Shown here: piece by piece, positions 46,408 to 57,729 of the stretch
Layout of the letters: every line of letters begins with the position of its first letter
How positions within the stretch are numbered: position 1 is the first letter of the stretch
NCBI GenBank assembly: GCA_030180135.1
Contig: CM058236.1
Location: 63,577,728 to 63,641,727 of the forward strand
Length of the DNA: 64,000 nt
Origin: Orychophragmus violaceus
Lineage: Eukaryota; Streptophyta; Magnoliopsida; Brassicales; Brassicaceae
Reading direction: 5' to 3'
Program-made: the position numbers and the translations under genes
Notes under the pieces: model-generated
Told to the model about the DNA's origin: nothing
Seen by the model: the letters and a program-made list of their open reading frames with translations, nothing else
Database searches by the model: none

Positions 46408-47289
46408 ACAGATCCAGGAAAAGTTCACTGGGTGCGTCTGCACTTAGTGTCGGTCGACATCACTAAAGGACGAAATTCGTGCGCGTCAAAAATACATATT
46501 TTGGAGATTTGCAAGATTTACCCAGAAGTTTCCCATATTTACGGGAATACCCAAATCGTGTTTTAGCTATTAATTAGGTTTTACAGCCACTTGTTAGGCT
46601 AAGTTTATTCTAAGATTTCTTTTATCAGAGATTAGGAGATTTGGGGCTGGTCTTGTACTCGAGAGAGAAGAGATTTCGAACCCCTGTTCTTACTCTTTTG
46701 GATTTTATATGATATCTATTCTGATTATGTCTTTTGTGATGATTGCCATGTCTGATTAGATCTCTTGTTAGGTTAGGGAATTCTCATTAGGGATTTGAAG
46801 GAAGATTAATTTGGATTCATCATCTAGTTATTCATCTAAATTGTTCTTAACGCTTAATCTGAACTGACCATTTTGATTATTGATATTAGGTTGATTTCTG
46901 CAACGAGAGTTGGTTAATTAACTAGAAAGAATTTAGGTGAGCAATTTATCTATTCGCAAAGAGATTTGGTTTAGAGAAATTGTGAACGAACGAACTTGGA
47001 ATTAATGAATGTTTAGAACTCTAGGATTCGCAATGAGAGTTGGTTTTCTAGGTTGTTAGACATAGATAATTATCGCAGCGAGAGCTGGTTAGTTATACTT
47101 CTGTGACTCTAGTTCAAGAACGCTAATAGATTGAATCCTGATTATTTGTTATCTGATTTCATGATTTCCTGAGAACGTCCCGAAACCTGAGTCTTGAAAC
47201 TTGAGTCTCTGTGGATTCGATACCCTTTGTACTACAATTGCATATATGTGCACTTGCAGTTAGAATAGGGATTAATTCTTGACCTATCA
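46408..47289 (+). repeat. Athila-3 LTR copy C, with intact 3' end
   Basis: Starts within the LTR (CAGGAAAAGTTCACTGGG) and continues to the true end TGACCTATCA at 47289, where element X resumes. Confidence 0.82.
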
Positions 47290-47792
47290 CCGAGTCAGCA
47301 GCTACGAACTTAACCGGCCCGTGACCTGGTTAAGTGTCCACGAGGACCGCTCGGCCCAACACCGAGACAGTCTAAACAGGCCTGCACGCAAAGCTCAACA
47401 ACAACAAGCATCACCACAATCAATCACACACGCAAGCCTATTAGGGTGTTCTAACATCTTTTAATTCATTCTTGTCCGCTACCTTGGATTAGCAGATTGC
47501 TCCCATAGACAGCTCATCAATCCCAACATTCTTTAATTACTCTTCCTTCCCTAAGTATCTTTTAATAACTCCTCGATCCGTAGGTTTAGAGTTAGTAAAC
47601 TTACTAACTCCCCGACGTCTCATAATTAACTTAACTTCGTTCATTAACCCTTAACCCACTATTTAACTTACTCCCATTCCCGTGTATACTCTATATGTTC
47701 GTTAGGGTTTACTTTCGTATTTTAATGTCATCTTAATTCCTGTATATAGATTCGTTTAATATCATTCTCTAATAAATATAGATGCATATACG
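47290..47792 (-). repeat. Element X 3' LTR segment between Athila-3 and Copia-2
   Basis: Matches 55460-55960 and about 61856-62360, including GCAAGCCTATTAGGGTGTTC. Ends where Copia-2 begins. Confidence 0.85.
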
Positions 47793-48443
47793 TATTGGGC
47801 TAGTGTCCTGAAATCACACTTGTACTCACTCCTGATGATAGTTGTGTGTCGAGATCAGACATTCGTATAATACTGGGCGGTTGCAATGTTTTGCTAGAAG
47901 CCTCTTGCAATCTGTAAGTTGTAGACTTACTGCCAATATTATATGATCCTATAGGGTCACACACCTAAGCAAACTGGAAGCTAAAATATGGGGATGATCA
48001 TTATGGTAATGATCGTATTAATGTGTATTGGATGCACATCAATATTGAGTTTCGAATAGTGTGTCGATCGACACAGTATGTGTGTCGATCGACACAGGGT
48101 CGATTCTGAAACTGAGTTTCGGTTTTATGACTTAAAACGAATCTAATTAATCATGGTTCGGTTTAAGTCATTCCAGGTCTTTATATAATGATATAGTTTC
48201 GACCTGGAACCTAGGCCGTCGAGTTTTTCTCTGACAGAAAAGCAGAAACACCAGAAACTCTCAGATCCCATAGATCCGACACTAGCATCCCGTTTCCAGC
48301 TTGTGTGCGTGTGTATCTGGTAGAGGCAAGGCATCTGTGTTGCTTACTGATCTCGTCACCAATCATTCCGCTGCCAGTTCAAGGTAAGAACGAGGTTGGT
48401 AAATTTTCAATATAACGAACCCTAGATCCTAGGAGATTCAACA
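47793..48443 (+). repeat. Copia-2 5' LTR
   Basis: 651 bp, orthologous to the Copia-1 LTRs but clearly diverged. Starts TATTGGG where the family has TGTTGGG; ends CAACA. Contains the palindrome pair at 48065 and 48086 in the same place as in Copia-1. Confidence 0.9.
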
Positions 48444-48444
48444 G

Positions 48445-48456
48445 TGGTATCAGAGC
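48445..48456 (+). promoter_or_regulatory. Copia-2 primer-binding site (tRNA-iMet)
   Basis: TGGTATCAGAGC one base after the LTR, as in Copia-1. Confidence 0.95.
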
Positions 48457-49715
48457 GTGTTAGGTTTAGTCTATTGAATCTGATGCAATTAATTCGAAAA
48501 ATGATGTTGTTGAATTGATTATTGCTTGCTATATCGAGTTTTTGAAGAATTAATCTCGGATTAACACTCTGTTGAAAATCGATGAACTGTTGAAATCGCA
48601 CGGTGTCGATCGACACTAAGCTTGTGTCGGTCGACACGCCGCGAAAACGCGTGAAATTTTTTTAGGGTTTGTCGCAGAGTGTCGATCGACACAAAGCGTG
48701 TGTCGGTCGACACAGAGCGAAAACTCATAAATAATTTTAGGGTTTTGATATGAGATCGAGTACCCGTATTCCTGCTGTCTCGATCGACACACTGGGTGTG
48801 TCGGTCGACACAGGCAATGCGATTAGATAGATCGGTTCAATTGGATTGAACCGGTTATCTCGCTTGGTTAATTTTAATTAACCAATTGGTTCTGGTTTGG
48901 TAACGTCGATCGACACAGAGTTGTGTGACGATCGACATAGACCATTAAACCGAACCGGTTCAATTAGATTGAATCGGTTAAGGAAATTCGATCCGGTTTG
49001 ACCGGTTATCGAAGACCGGTTTAAATTGTGTTGTGTCGACCGATGCCAATGGTTGGCATCGATCGACACACCATTCGCAAACGTGCTGGTTGGACCACAA
49101 ATTTGCAGATACCAGACCAAATTTAATCCCAAAGTTCTAGATGAACCTAAACTTAATATAACTGAATGTTTTAATTAAATTAGTAACTTCTTGGATGTAT
49201 ATTGGATATACATCAAGATCAAATAATTCCTTTCCTCAACTAAATATCAAGTGATCTTAATGTCTTGCCCAATCTTGTCTACTGTCAAGACTCGTTTTGT
49301 TTGTTGGATAGTCTTGGAGTCCTTGGTATCCACAGCAACATGAGTAAGGCAGGTGGTCATTGTTAGACTTGCAGTGCGACTGTCAGTGATCACAAGACAG
49401 AAGGGATTGGTTTTACTTGACTGGGCTATCAGAAGTTCTGGGCCCAGAGACATCAGAGTGGATTAGACATAGTTTGTCTCATCTACGACCAAAAGTTGTA
49501 CTGGGTACAATTAGCAATGATTTGCTTACCTAGATAACTAAAGTTTGGGTGATGGCGAGTCGCCCACTCAGATTTTGGTGAAGTATGGATCTTGGCTCAT
49601 TGTATTCATCTGAGAAAACATAGTTTTGAATACAATGCGAGTTTTTCTTATTAGATAAGAATTCTCATTTCCTTGAGCATTATAACTAAAACCTCTACCT
49701 CTTTTAATTACAGCT
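48457..49715 (+). promoter_or_regulatory. Copia-2 untranslated leader with palindrome pairs
   Basis: No gene is supportable. Palindrome pairs start at 48607, 48683, 48781, 48907 and 49037, and AACCGGTT/GATTGAACCGG motifs lie at 48835-49020. TTTTAATTACAG precedes the gag ATG by two bases. The layout parallels Copia-1, although the individual sequences have diverged. Confidence 0.72.
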
Positions 49716-52700
49716 ATGTCTGTCTCAACTCACATCAACACTTTCTCACTAAGATCCGTCCTTGAGAAGGACAAGTTAAATGGATCTAATTTCTTGGAAT
49801 GGTATCGGAACCTGAGAATAGTTCTCAGGCAGGAGAACAAGGAATATGTCCTTGAAAGAGTTCTCCCCGAGAGGCCACGTTCCAATGCCCCGCAGACAGA
49901 AAAGAATGCTTGGGATAAGCATTCAGCTGATGTCAAAGATGTTAATTGTCTAATGCTGGTGACTATGAACTCTGAGCTGCAGAAGCAATATGAGAACGTG
50001 ATGTCACCCATTGAGAAGATTAACAGCCTGAAAGCTTTGTTTCAGGAGCAAGCTCGCACAGAGAGATACCAGACGGTTAAATCTCTCATGGATTGCAAGC
50101 TGGCTAAGGATAGTCCAGTAAGTCCTCATGTCCTTAAAATGATGGGTTACATTGATAACCTTGGGAAACTAGACTGTGCCATTAGCCAGGAGCTAGCCAC
50201 TGACATGATTCTGCAGTCTTTGCCGTCGTGTTTTGATCAGTTCATCATGAACTACAACATGCAAAACATGACGAAGACATTGACTGAGTTGCACGGCATG
50301 CTGAAGACAGCAGAGCCGAATCTCAAGAAGGCAATGTTGGGAATGTCCTGAAATCTATTGTACTTGCTCTGAGAGAAAGTCGTATTGTCGAGATGAGACA
50401 ATCATATGACACTAGGTAGTCATAACGCTTTGCTAGAAGCCACTTATGATCAATGGGTTGAGAACCCATTGCTAGTGTTATATGATCCTACAGGGTCACA
50501 AACCTAAGCGAACTGGGCGTTAAAGACGAGGTTGATCATTAATGTAATGATCCAGTGAATGCATATTTGATATGCATTCGATATCAATATTTTGGGGCAG
50601 TGTCGATCGATGCAGATAGTGCATCGATCGATGCAACTCGCGGATTAATCAAATTAATTCGGTTTAATCGTTGGTTAATTCCGTTATGGTTTAAGTCGAC
50701 ATATAAAAGATATATGGTCGACCTAAACTGTTTCGAACCTAATTCACAGCCACCAGAACGAGATAGAAACCTCTCTAGAGATTAGATCTCTTACAGGCAC
50801 TAGCATCCCTCCTGTCCAGTTTGTGTGCGTGTGGATACCAGTAGAGGCACAACGTTTGAGGTGCTTCGTGATCTCGATTATCTGCAAACCTTCCGCTGCT
50901 AATCACCAGGTAAATCTGAGATCCCATAGATTCAATTACATGAACCTTAGATCCTAGGCTCGGAATTCAGACTAGGGTTGCTAATACTGATTAGAACTGC
51001 TAGAAATTTCTTCAGGCAACTCCCAGTGTACTGATGGTACAAGGGGGTAAAAGGTTTAAGAAACCTAAGAAGGATAAGGGCAAGGCCCAAGTTGTCCAGA
51101 CTGAGAGTCAGGACAAGCCCAAGCCAAAGCCCAAATCCGGGCCTTCTCCTGAGGACAAATGCAACTACTGCAAGCAGTTAGGGCATTAGAAGCGAGACTG
51201 CAAGAAGTTCATGGAAGATTACAAGAAGCTGAAGAAGACGTATGATGCGTCTGACTCAGGTATTTATGTTCTTGAACTTAATGTTATGTCTTCTAGTTCT
51301 ACTTCGTGGGTATTGGATACCGGCTGCGGTGCTCATATATGTACTGATGTGCAGGCACTAAGAAACAGTAGAACGCTGAAGAAAGGACAAGTGGAGCTAC
51401 GAGTCGGGAATGGAGCTAAGGTTGATGCACTGGCCGTAGGCACTTACGATTTGTCTTTACCTTCGGGCATGGTTTTAGCTTTGAATAATTGCTACTTTGT
51501 ACCTGCGATTAGCAGAAACATAATTTCAGTTTCCGTTTTGGATTTGGAAGGTTTTGATTTTGCTGTTAAGAATAAAGTTTGTTCTTTTAATCGTGATGGT
51601 ACGTATTATGGTAGCGCCCCATTAGATAATGGGTTATATGTTTTAAACCAAGAAATGCCTGTCTTTAACATAAATATAAAGCGGTTTAAGTCAAATGACG
51701 AAAATCCGACTTTCTTATGGCATTGTCGTTTGGGCCATATCAATGAGAAACGCATTCAGAAGCTACATCGAAATGGGCTTCTGGGCTCATTTGATTTTGA
51801 ATCATGTGAGAAATGTGAATCTTGTTTGATGGGCAAAATGGCTAGAGCCCCTTTCAACAAATCAAATGAAAGGGCCATTGATTTATTGGGCCTTGTTCAT
51901 ACTGATGTATGTGGGCCAATGAGCACTGTTGCCAGAGGAAATTACAAGTACTTCATTACCTTCACTGATGACTTCAGTAGGTATGGCTATGTCTATTTGA
52001 TGAGACACAAGTCATAATCCTTTGATAGATTCAAAGAATTCAAGAATGAAGTACAGAACCAACTTGGCAAAAGTATTAAAGCTCTGCGGTCGGATCGCGG
52101 AGGAGAATACTTGAGTCAAGAGTTCAGCGACTATCTGAGCGAGTGTGGAATTGTTTCACAACTCACTCCTCCTGGAACACCCCAATGGAATGGAGTGTCA
52201 GAGAGGAGGAATCGAACCTTATTGGATATGGTTCGGTCTATGATGAGTCATTCAAATCTTCCATTATCCTTTTGGGGATACGCTCTAGAAACGTCTGCGT
52301 TTACACTAAATAAGGTGCCATCTAAATCAGTGGAAAAGACACCACATGAATTGTGGACTGGGAACATTCCTAGTATGTCTTTCCTGAAGATTTGGGGTTG
52401 TGAGGCTTATGTCAAACGTTTAATCTCTGACAAGCTCGCACCCAAATCAGATAAATGCTACTTCGTTGGTTATCCTAGGGAAACCAAGGCATACTACTTT
52501 TACAACCAATCTGAGAACAAAGTATTTGTTGCTCGGGACTGTTCTTTTCTTGAGAGAGAGTTTCTTTCTAAGAAAAACAGTGGGAGTAAAGTACATCTCG
52601 AAGAAATTCAAGATGCACAGGAAGCTGCTCAACCTGCTGAGGAAGAGCAGCAGTTGGATCCACAAAGTTCTGTGGAACCGGCGCCTGTGGAGCCTGAAGT

Positions 52701-54347
52701 TCGCAGATCCGGAAGGATCCGTCACGAACCCGAGAGATACTATGGATTTCTCGTGACCAATTCCAATGATCTGATGATCATTGATAGTGACGAACCTGCA
52801 AACTTCGCGGAAGCAATGATAGGCCCGGACTCCGAAAAGTGGCTTGGAGCCTCTAAATCCGAAATGGGATCCATGTCAGAAAACCAAGTATGGTCCTTGG
52901 TCGATTTACCTAATGGTGCAAAAGCCATTGAGTGTAAATGGATCTTCAAGAAGAAGATTGACATGGATGGAAATGTGCAAATTTACAAAGCGAGGTTGGT
53001 GGCTAAAGGTTTCAAGCAAATTCATGGTATTGACTATGATGAAACCTATTCCCCAGTCGCTATGCTTAAATCTATTCGGATTCTTCTAGCAATTGTCGCT
53101 CATTATGACTATGAGATTTGGCAGATGGATGTCAAAACCGCATTCCTGAATGGTATTCTGGAAGAGGATGTGTATATGACACAGCCTGAAGGTTTTGTTG
53201 ATCCTAAGAACGCTGAGAAGTATGCAAGCTTCATAAATCCATTTATGGATTGAAGCAAGCATCACGGAGTTGGAATCTTCGTTTTGATGAAGCAGTAAAA
53301 CAATTTGGTTTCATCAAGAACGAAGAGGAACCATGTGTTTACAAGAAGACTAGTGGGAGCAGAATTGCGTTTCTTGTACTGTATGTCGATGACATACTCC
53401 TCCTCGGTAATGACGTTCCGTTGCTTCAGTCTGTTAAGGATTGGCTCGGAAGTTGTTTTTCCATGAAATACATGGGAGAAGCCGCGTACATTCTTGGAAT
53501 CAGAATCTACAGAGATAGAATGAACAGGCTGATTGGATTGTGCCAGGACACTTATATTGATAAGGTGTTGCACAGATTCAGGATGCATGATTCCAAGAAG
53601 GGTTTCATACCAATGTCTCACGGCATTAGTCTCAGCAAGAAGCAGTGTCCGGTGACACATGCTGAGCGGGAGCGCATGAATAGGATTCCTTATGCTTCTG
53701 CAATAGGATCTATTATGTATGCCATGCTCTGCACTCGTCCAGGCATGACGAGTAGATACCAATCTGATCCAGGTGAAGTTCACTGGACAGCTGTCAAGAA
53801 TATTCTCAAGTATTTGAGACATACTAAGGATAAATTCCTGGTGTATGGAGAAAGTGAAGAGCTTGTAGTGAATGGATTCACTGATGCGAGTTTTCAGACG
53901 GACAGAGACGATTTCCGATCACAGTATGGATATGTCTTCTGTCTAAATGGCGGTGCAGTGAGCTGGAAGAGCTCTAAGCAGAATACCGTAGCTGATTCTA
54001 CGACGGAAGCTGAATATGTTGCTGCTTCAGAAGCGGCAAAGGAAGCTGTTTGGATCAAGAAGTTCATGACTGAACTTGGTGTGGTTCCGAGTATCTTGGA
54101 GCCAGTGGCTTTGTTTTGTGACAACAATGGAGCCATTGCTCAGGCGAAAGAACCCAGGTCACACCAGAAGTCCAAACACGTAGAGAGGAGATATCACCTG
54201 ATTCGTGATATCGTCAATAGAGGTGATGTGAAGATCAGCCGAGTTCCGACAGACGAGAATGTCGCTGATCCTCTGACTAAGTCACTCCCAAGGCCTAAGC
54301 ATGAGAGTCATACGACTGCTGTAGGCATTAGAGATCTTAAGATGTAA
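49716..54347 (+). pseudogene. Copia-2 gag-pol polyprotein, broken
   Basis: Gag starts at ATG 49716 and is cut at 50334 by a solo LTR, resuming at 51020. The knuckle reads CNYCKQLGH followed by TAG at 51187 (tryptophan in Copia-1). Protease (VLDTGCGAHIC) and integrase (HTDVCGPM, FTDDFSRYG) follow, with a TAA at 52015. The SDRGGEY part is next, then RT with WQMDVKTAFLNG. A one-base deletion near 53218 shifts the frame. YVDDILL and RNase H continue at 53250-54347. Relative to Copia-1, seven residues are missing after MLCTRP (near 53740). It is a relic, but it keeps the sense codons lost in Copia-1. Confidence 0.93.
50335..51014 (+). repeat. Solo LTR of a related copia inside Copia-2 gag
   Basis: 680 bp from TGTTGGGAATG to TTCTTCA, flanked by GGCAA at 50330-50334 and 51015-51019. 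The start resembles the Copia-1/2 LTR, but most of the body is different, so it is another subfamily. It includes a palindrome pair at 50604 and 50625. No internal sequence remains, as expected after LTR-LTR recombination. Confidence 0.9.
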
Positions 54348-54533
54348 TCCTGATTCTAGTGGGAGTTTTAGTTTTATTTTAGTTATAATAAGACGCTCTT
54401 GTAAACATTCTTTTGGATATGTTTAATGAAATTTGATTTCAACATTATTTATTGTGATCTAAATAATGGTCCCAAAATAAGTTTATGTCATATTATAGGT
54501 CATCAAGTTGAGGACTTGATCATAAAACCCTAG

Positions 54534-54878
54534 ATTACCGAACTGAATCCCAAACTCCCGAACACCCTGACACGAACCCCCGAAGTATAAAATCACCCAA
54601 TGGCCTTTGACCGAGCGTTGACCGGTTTCAGCCGGTGACCGCGGTTTGACCGGTGTTGACCGTTGACTTTGACTGCTTCTTGACCGTTGACCAACTGACC
54701 CGTTGACTCCAATTATTGAACTGGCTTGACCACCCAATTGAACCGGTACCTAACCAAACCAAGGTAAACCGGTTTTGACCAATTAAACCGAACCATTGAC
54801 TTTACACCGGTTAACCGCGTTGACCACGGTCTAACCAATCCTAAACCCACCCAAATGCTGAACCAATGAGCCTAGATC
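54534..54878 (-). repeat. Element X LTR fragment after Copia-2
   Basis: 345 bp matching 62657-63013 and 56252-56600. Ends at a GATC shared by the two parts of the joint. Holds 13 TTGAC[CT] motifs in about 225 bp. Confidence 0.85.
54600..54826 (-). promoter_or_regulatory. W-box-like cluster (TTGAC[CT]) in element X LTR
   Basis: Thirteen TTGACC or TTGACT hexamers on the plus strand in about 225 bp, several fused to ACCGG. The cluster recurs at 56325-56540 and 62725-62950. TTGAC[CT] is the core bound by WRKY factors. In the element's minus orientation the cluster would be in U3, so a stress-responsive enhancer is plausible but unproven. Confidence 0.55.
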
Positions 54879-57729
54879 GAAAGCACTGCGGCACATGCTC
54901 TCGGTTAGACTCGATCTATCTATCCCTCCAAACGAAAATCAACACAGACACACACACTGGGCCCTTAACGATCTCGGTAACTTCCATGGGTTCACATCGT
55001 CACCGACAAGGTAACTAACCCACCACTCCTAGATGTAAACACGAAGTCTCATGACCTAGAACACTGCTCTCATTCCGTCGATACACAACGACTCGGGCTA
55101 CCCCACGGTAACCTAAGTTTTCATGCAATTCGGCCCTAGGAAATGACTATGTATTCTCCGAACCGCACACCTAGGCGTCACTTAGTAGGTTAACGCCATA
55201 ATCAAAATCACCACCCGAAGGCCCACGATTCGATTAGGTAACTACCCGATAATCCATTCGGGTCGGAAGTACCGAAACGTATTCAAAAACCTAGACTTGC
55301 GGGATGTAATGCACCCTAGAGTCCTATTGAAGAAATGTAAACACGCAGATTCGCTGGGAATCTAGCAACAATCACACAATCAACAACAACAATTAAATAA
55401 CAAACTATCCCGCAAGTCTAACACACGCCAATACCAACACTCTGACTCATCACCGTACTAAGTCAGCAGCTACGAACTTAACCGGCCCGATGACCGGGTT
55501 AAATTTCCACGAGGACCGCTCAGCCCAACACCGAGACAGTCTAAATAGGCCTGCACGCAAAGGTCAACAACAACAAGCATCACCGCAATCAATCACACAC
55601 GCAAGCCTATTAGGGTGTTCTAACGTCTTTTAATTCGTTTTTGTCCGCTACCTTGGATTAGAAGATTGCTAACCCGTATATGACTCATCAATCCCAGCAT
55701 TATTTTGTTAATCTTCCTCCCCTAAGTATCTTTTAATAACTCCTCGATCCGTCGGTTTAGAGTTATTAAACTTACTAACTCCCCGATGTCTCATAATTAA
55801 CTTAACTTCGTTTATTAACCCTTAACCCACTATTTAAATTAATCACATTCTCGTGTATACTCTATATGTTCGTTAGGGTTTACTTTCGTATTTTAATGTC
55901 GTCTTAATTTCTGTATATAGATTCGTTTAATATCGTTCTCTAATAAATATAAATGCATATGCAGTCCTATCATGCAACGTCTATATGAATGCATCAATCA
56001 ACATTTCTAACGACCTAGCGGCAAACAACGGTTTAATCCTTAACCCTAAGTTCCTAGCATGCATCTCAGTTACCTAACCGGTTTACAGTTAACCAAGCAA
56101 TATCAATCGTCAGTCAACTCATTCAAGTCCGGGTATGCAATTCCTAATTCTACGGCTTTCGGTTCCCGGTCTATATGAAATTAACTACTTTACGGATTGA
56201 GGCGACTCACAGTGATTCGGTGCGGACTGACGGAACTGATGCGGTATGAATCCCAAGATTACCGAACTGAATCTCGAACTCCCGAACACCCTGACACGAA
56301 CCCCTGAAGTATAAAATCACCCAATGGCCTTTGACCGAGCGTTGACCAGCTCGGTTTCAGGCGTTGACCAAATATTGGCCGCGGTTTGACCGGCGTTGAC
56401 CGCTTCTTAACCGTTGACCAACTGACCCGTTGACTCCAATTCTTGAACCGGCCTGACCACCCAATTGAACCGGTCTGACCAAACCAAGGTAAACCAGTTT
56501 TGACCAATTAAAATGAACCGTTGACTTAACACCGGTTAACCATGTGACCATGGTTTAACCAATCCTAAACCAACCCAAATGCTGAACCAATGATCCTAGA
56601 TCCATCCCTGAAGAACCAGCTGCAGAATGGTGGCGGCGGAGGGCTTCCCGGTGGCCGGCTCCGGCGTTGACCGCGACGGCGGGAGCGTTGACCGGCCGGT
56701 ACACAACGTTTTCCGGCGGCTGTGGAGGAGATCCAGCCACTGAAATGACCACCAGAGTAATAGGAAGCTTCTGATAGGAGAGATGTGGATAGAACCGGTG
56801 ATAAAAAGGAGAAGAAGGGCGGTGGTGACTCGCCGGCAAGGTTTTCCGGTGAGTTCTCCGGTGAACCGGCGGCGACGGCGGCAAGAGAAGGACGGCGGTT
56901 GTAGAGGGGAGTGAGAGGAGTCTTCTGGTTCTAGTGGTTTAAGGATTAAGCTTATGGTTTGAGAGTTATGAGATTTCTTGTGTTGCAAAGCTATGAAGAA
57001 CACGTGGTGTTCTTGAGGTGTTCTTGAAGTATCAGGGAGTTTTTGCATTAATTTCTGGGTTCTGATGAATGTAGAGAGAAGGGAGAGCTCGGTGGTGAGG
57101 TGAGAGAGTGAGACTGAGTGAAATGTGTCAAGAGTTAGGAGTGAGATATGTTTGATTGAGACATAAAATGCCATGCAAAATGGTTCAAAAAACCAAATCC
57201 ATGCACTGCACTCAGACTTAGAGAGGTGGCACCATCCAGCTGATAATACCTGTCCTCTGTGGTGTTTTTATGACACCTTCCCCAAAACCGCTTAAACCGA
57301 CTCTTAAACCCGTTCTTTCCTGATGCTTCGGTTTACCTGTTCTCGCGTTTAATATTTTAGAAAACCCTTGGCTGTTTCCATAAATACTTCAATCCCGAAA
57401 AACTGATTTTCATGATTTTATATGAATCTAGGAACTTGAATCAATCCATTTGGACTTCCGAAGCTCCAATTATGAATTTTACAAGTTTTATCGGTCTTAT
57501 CGGTTTCCATTCCCGATAGTCCGAAAAACCCGTTTAAACTTTGTTTCTTCCACTTCTGGGCTTCTAAATGTTCTTTTTATTGAAAAAGGAAAATTTGCCC
57601 GTATCGGCTTCCGTCTCAATTTTTGTAAAAATTACCATTTTGCCCCTGGACTTTGGTAAAATTACGATTTTGCCCATGTTGACTTTTCTTCTGCCCGTTG
57701 ACCATATTTTTTGGAAACAGGATGTTACA
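54879..57729 (-). repeat. Element X 3' LTR, inner part
   Basis: About 2.85 kb collinear with 61283 to the window end. Ends GATGTTACA at 57729. It includes the TTGAC cluster at 56325-56540 and a GC-rich stretch at 56620-56890. A 192-codon minus frame at 57174-56596 has no domain and is probably not a gene. Confidence 0.88.

Larger units (their letters stand above)
40649..47289 (+). mobile_element. Athila-3, rearranged Athila-like element in plus orientation
   Basis: Order: truncated LTR (40649-41140), gag-protease (41141-43813), non-coding 3' region, LTR copy B (45123-45795), a repeated gag piece (45796-46407), LTR copy C (46408-47289, ending TGACCTATCA). The first two LTR-gag joints carry the same deletion, GTTGGGGAAGGAAATC, so 45294-46405 looks like a duplicate of 40655-41776. 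No RT, integrase or ORF-1 is present. The polypurine AGTGTGGGGGAGT abuts the LTR at 45123. Confidence 0.85.
47793..54533 (+). mobile_element. Copia-2, Copia-1 family member lacking its 3' LTR
   Basis: The 5' LTR is at 47793-48443 and the tRNA-iMet primer-binding site at 48445-48456. A leader follows, then the polyprotein 49716-54347 with a solo LTR insertion. The 3' region ends abruptly at 54533 inside sequence shared with Copia-1 and continues into element X LTR. By comparison with 62360-62657, the deletion removed the Copia-2 3' LTR and about 0.3 kb of element X. Confidence 0.92.

Noticed and set aside
56596..57174. 192-codon minus frame in the element X LTR
   Set aside because: Lies wholly in LTR sequence; the corresponding frame in the other LTR copy (63352-63648) is broken, and the GC-rich part gives low-complexity protein.
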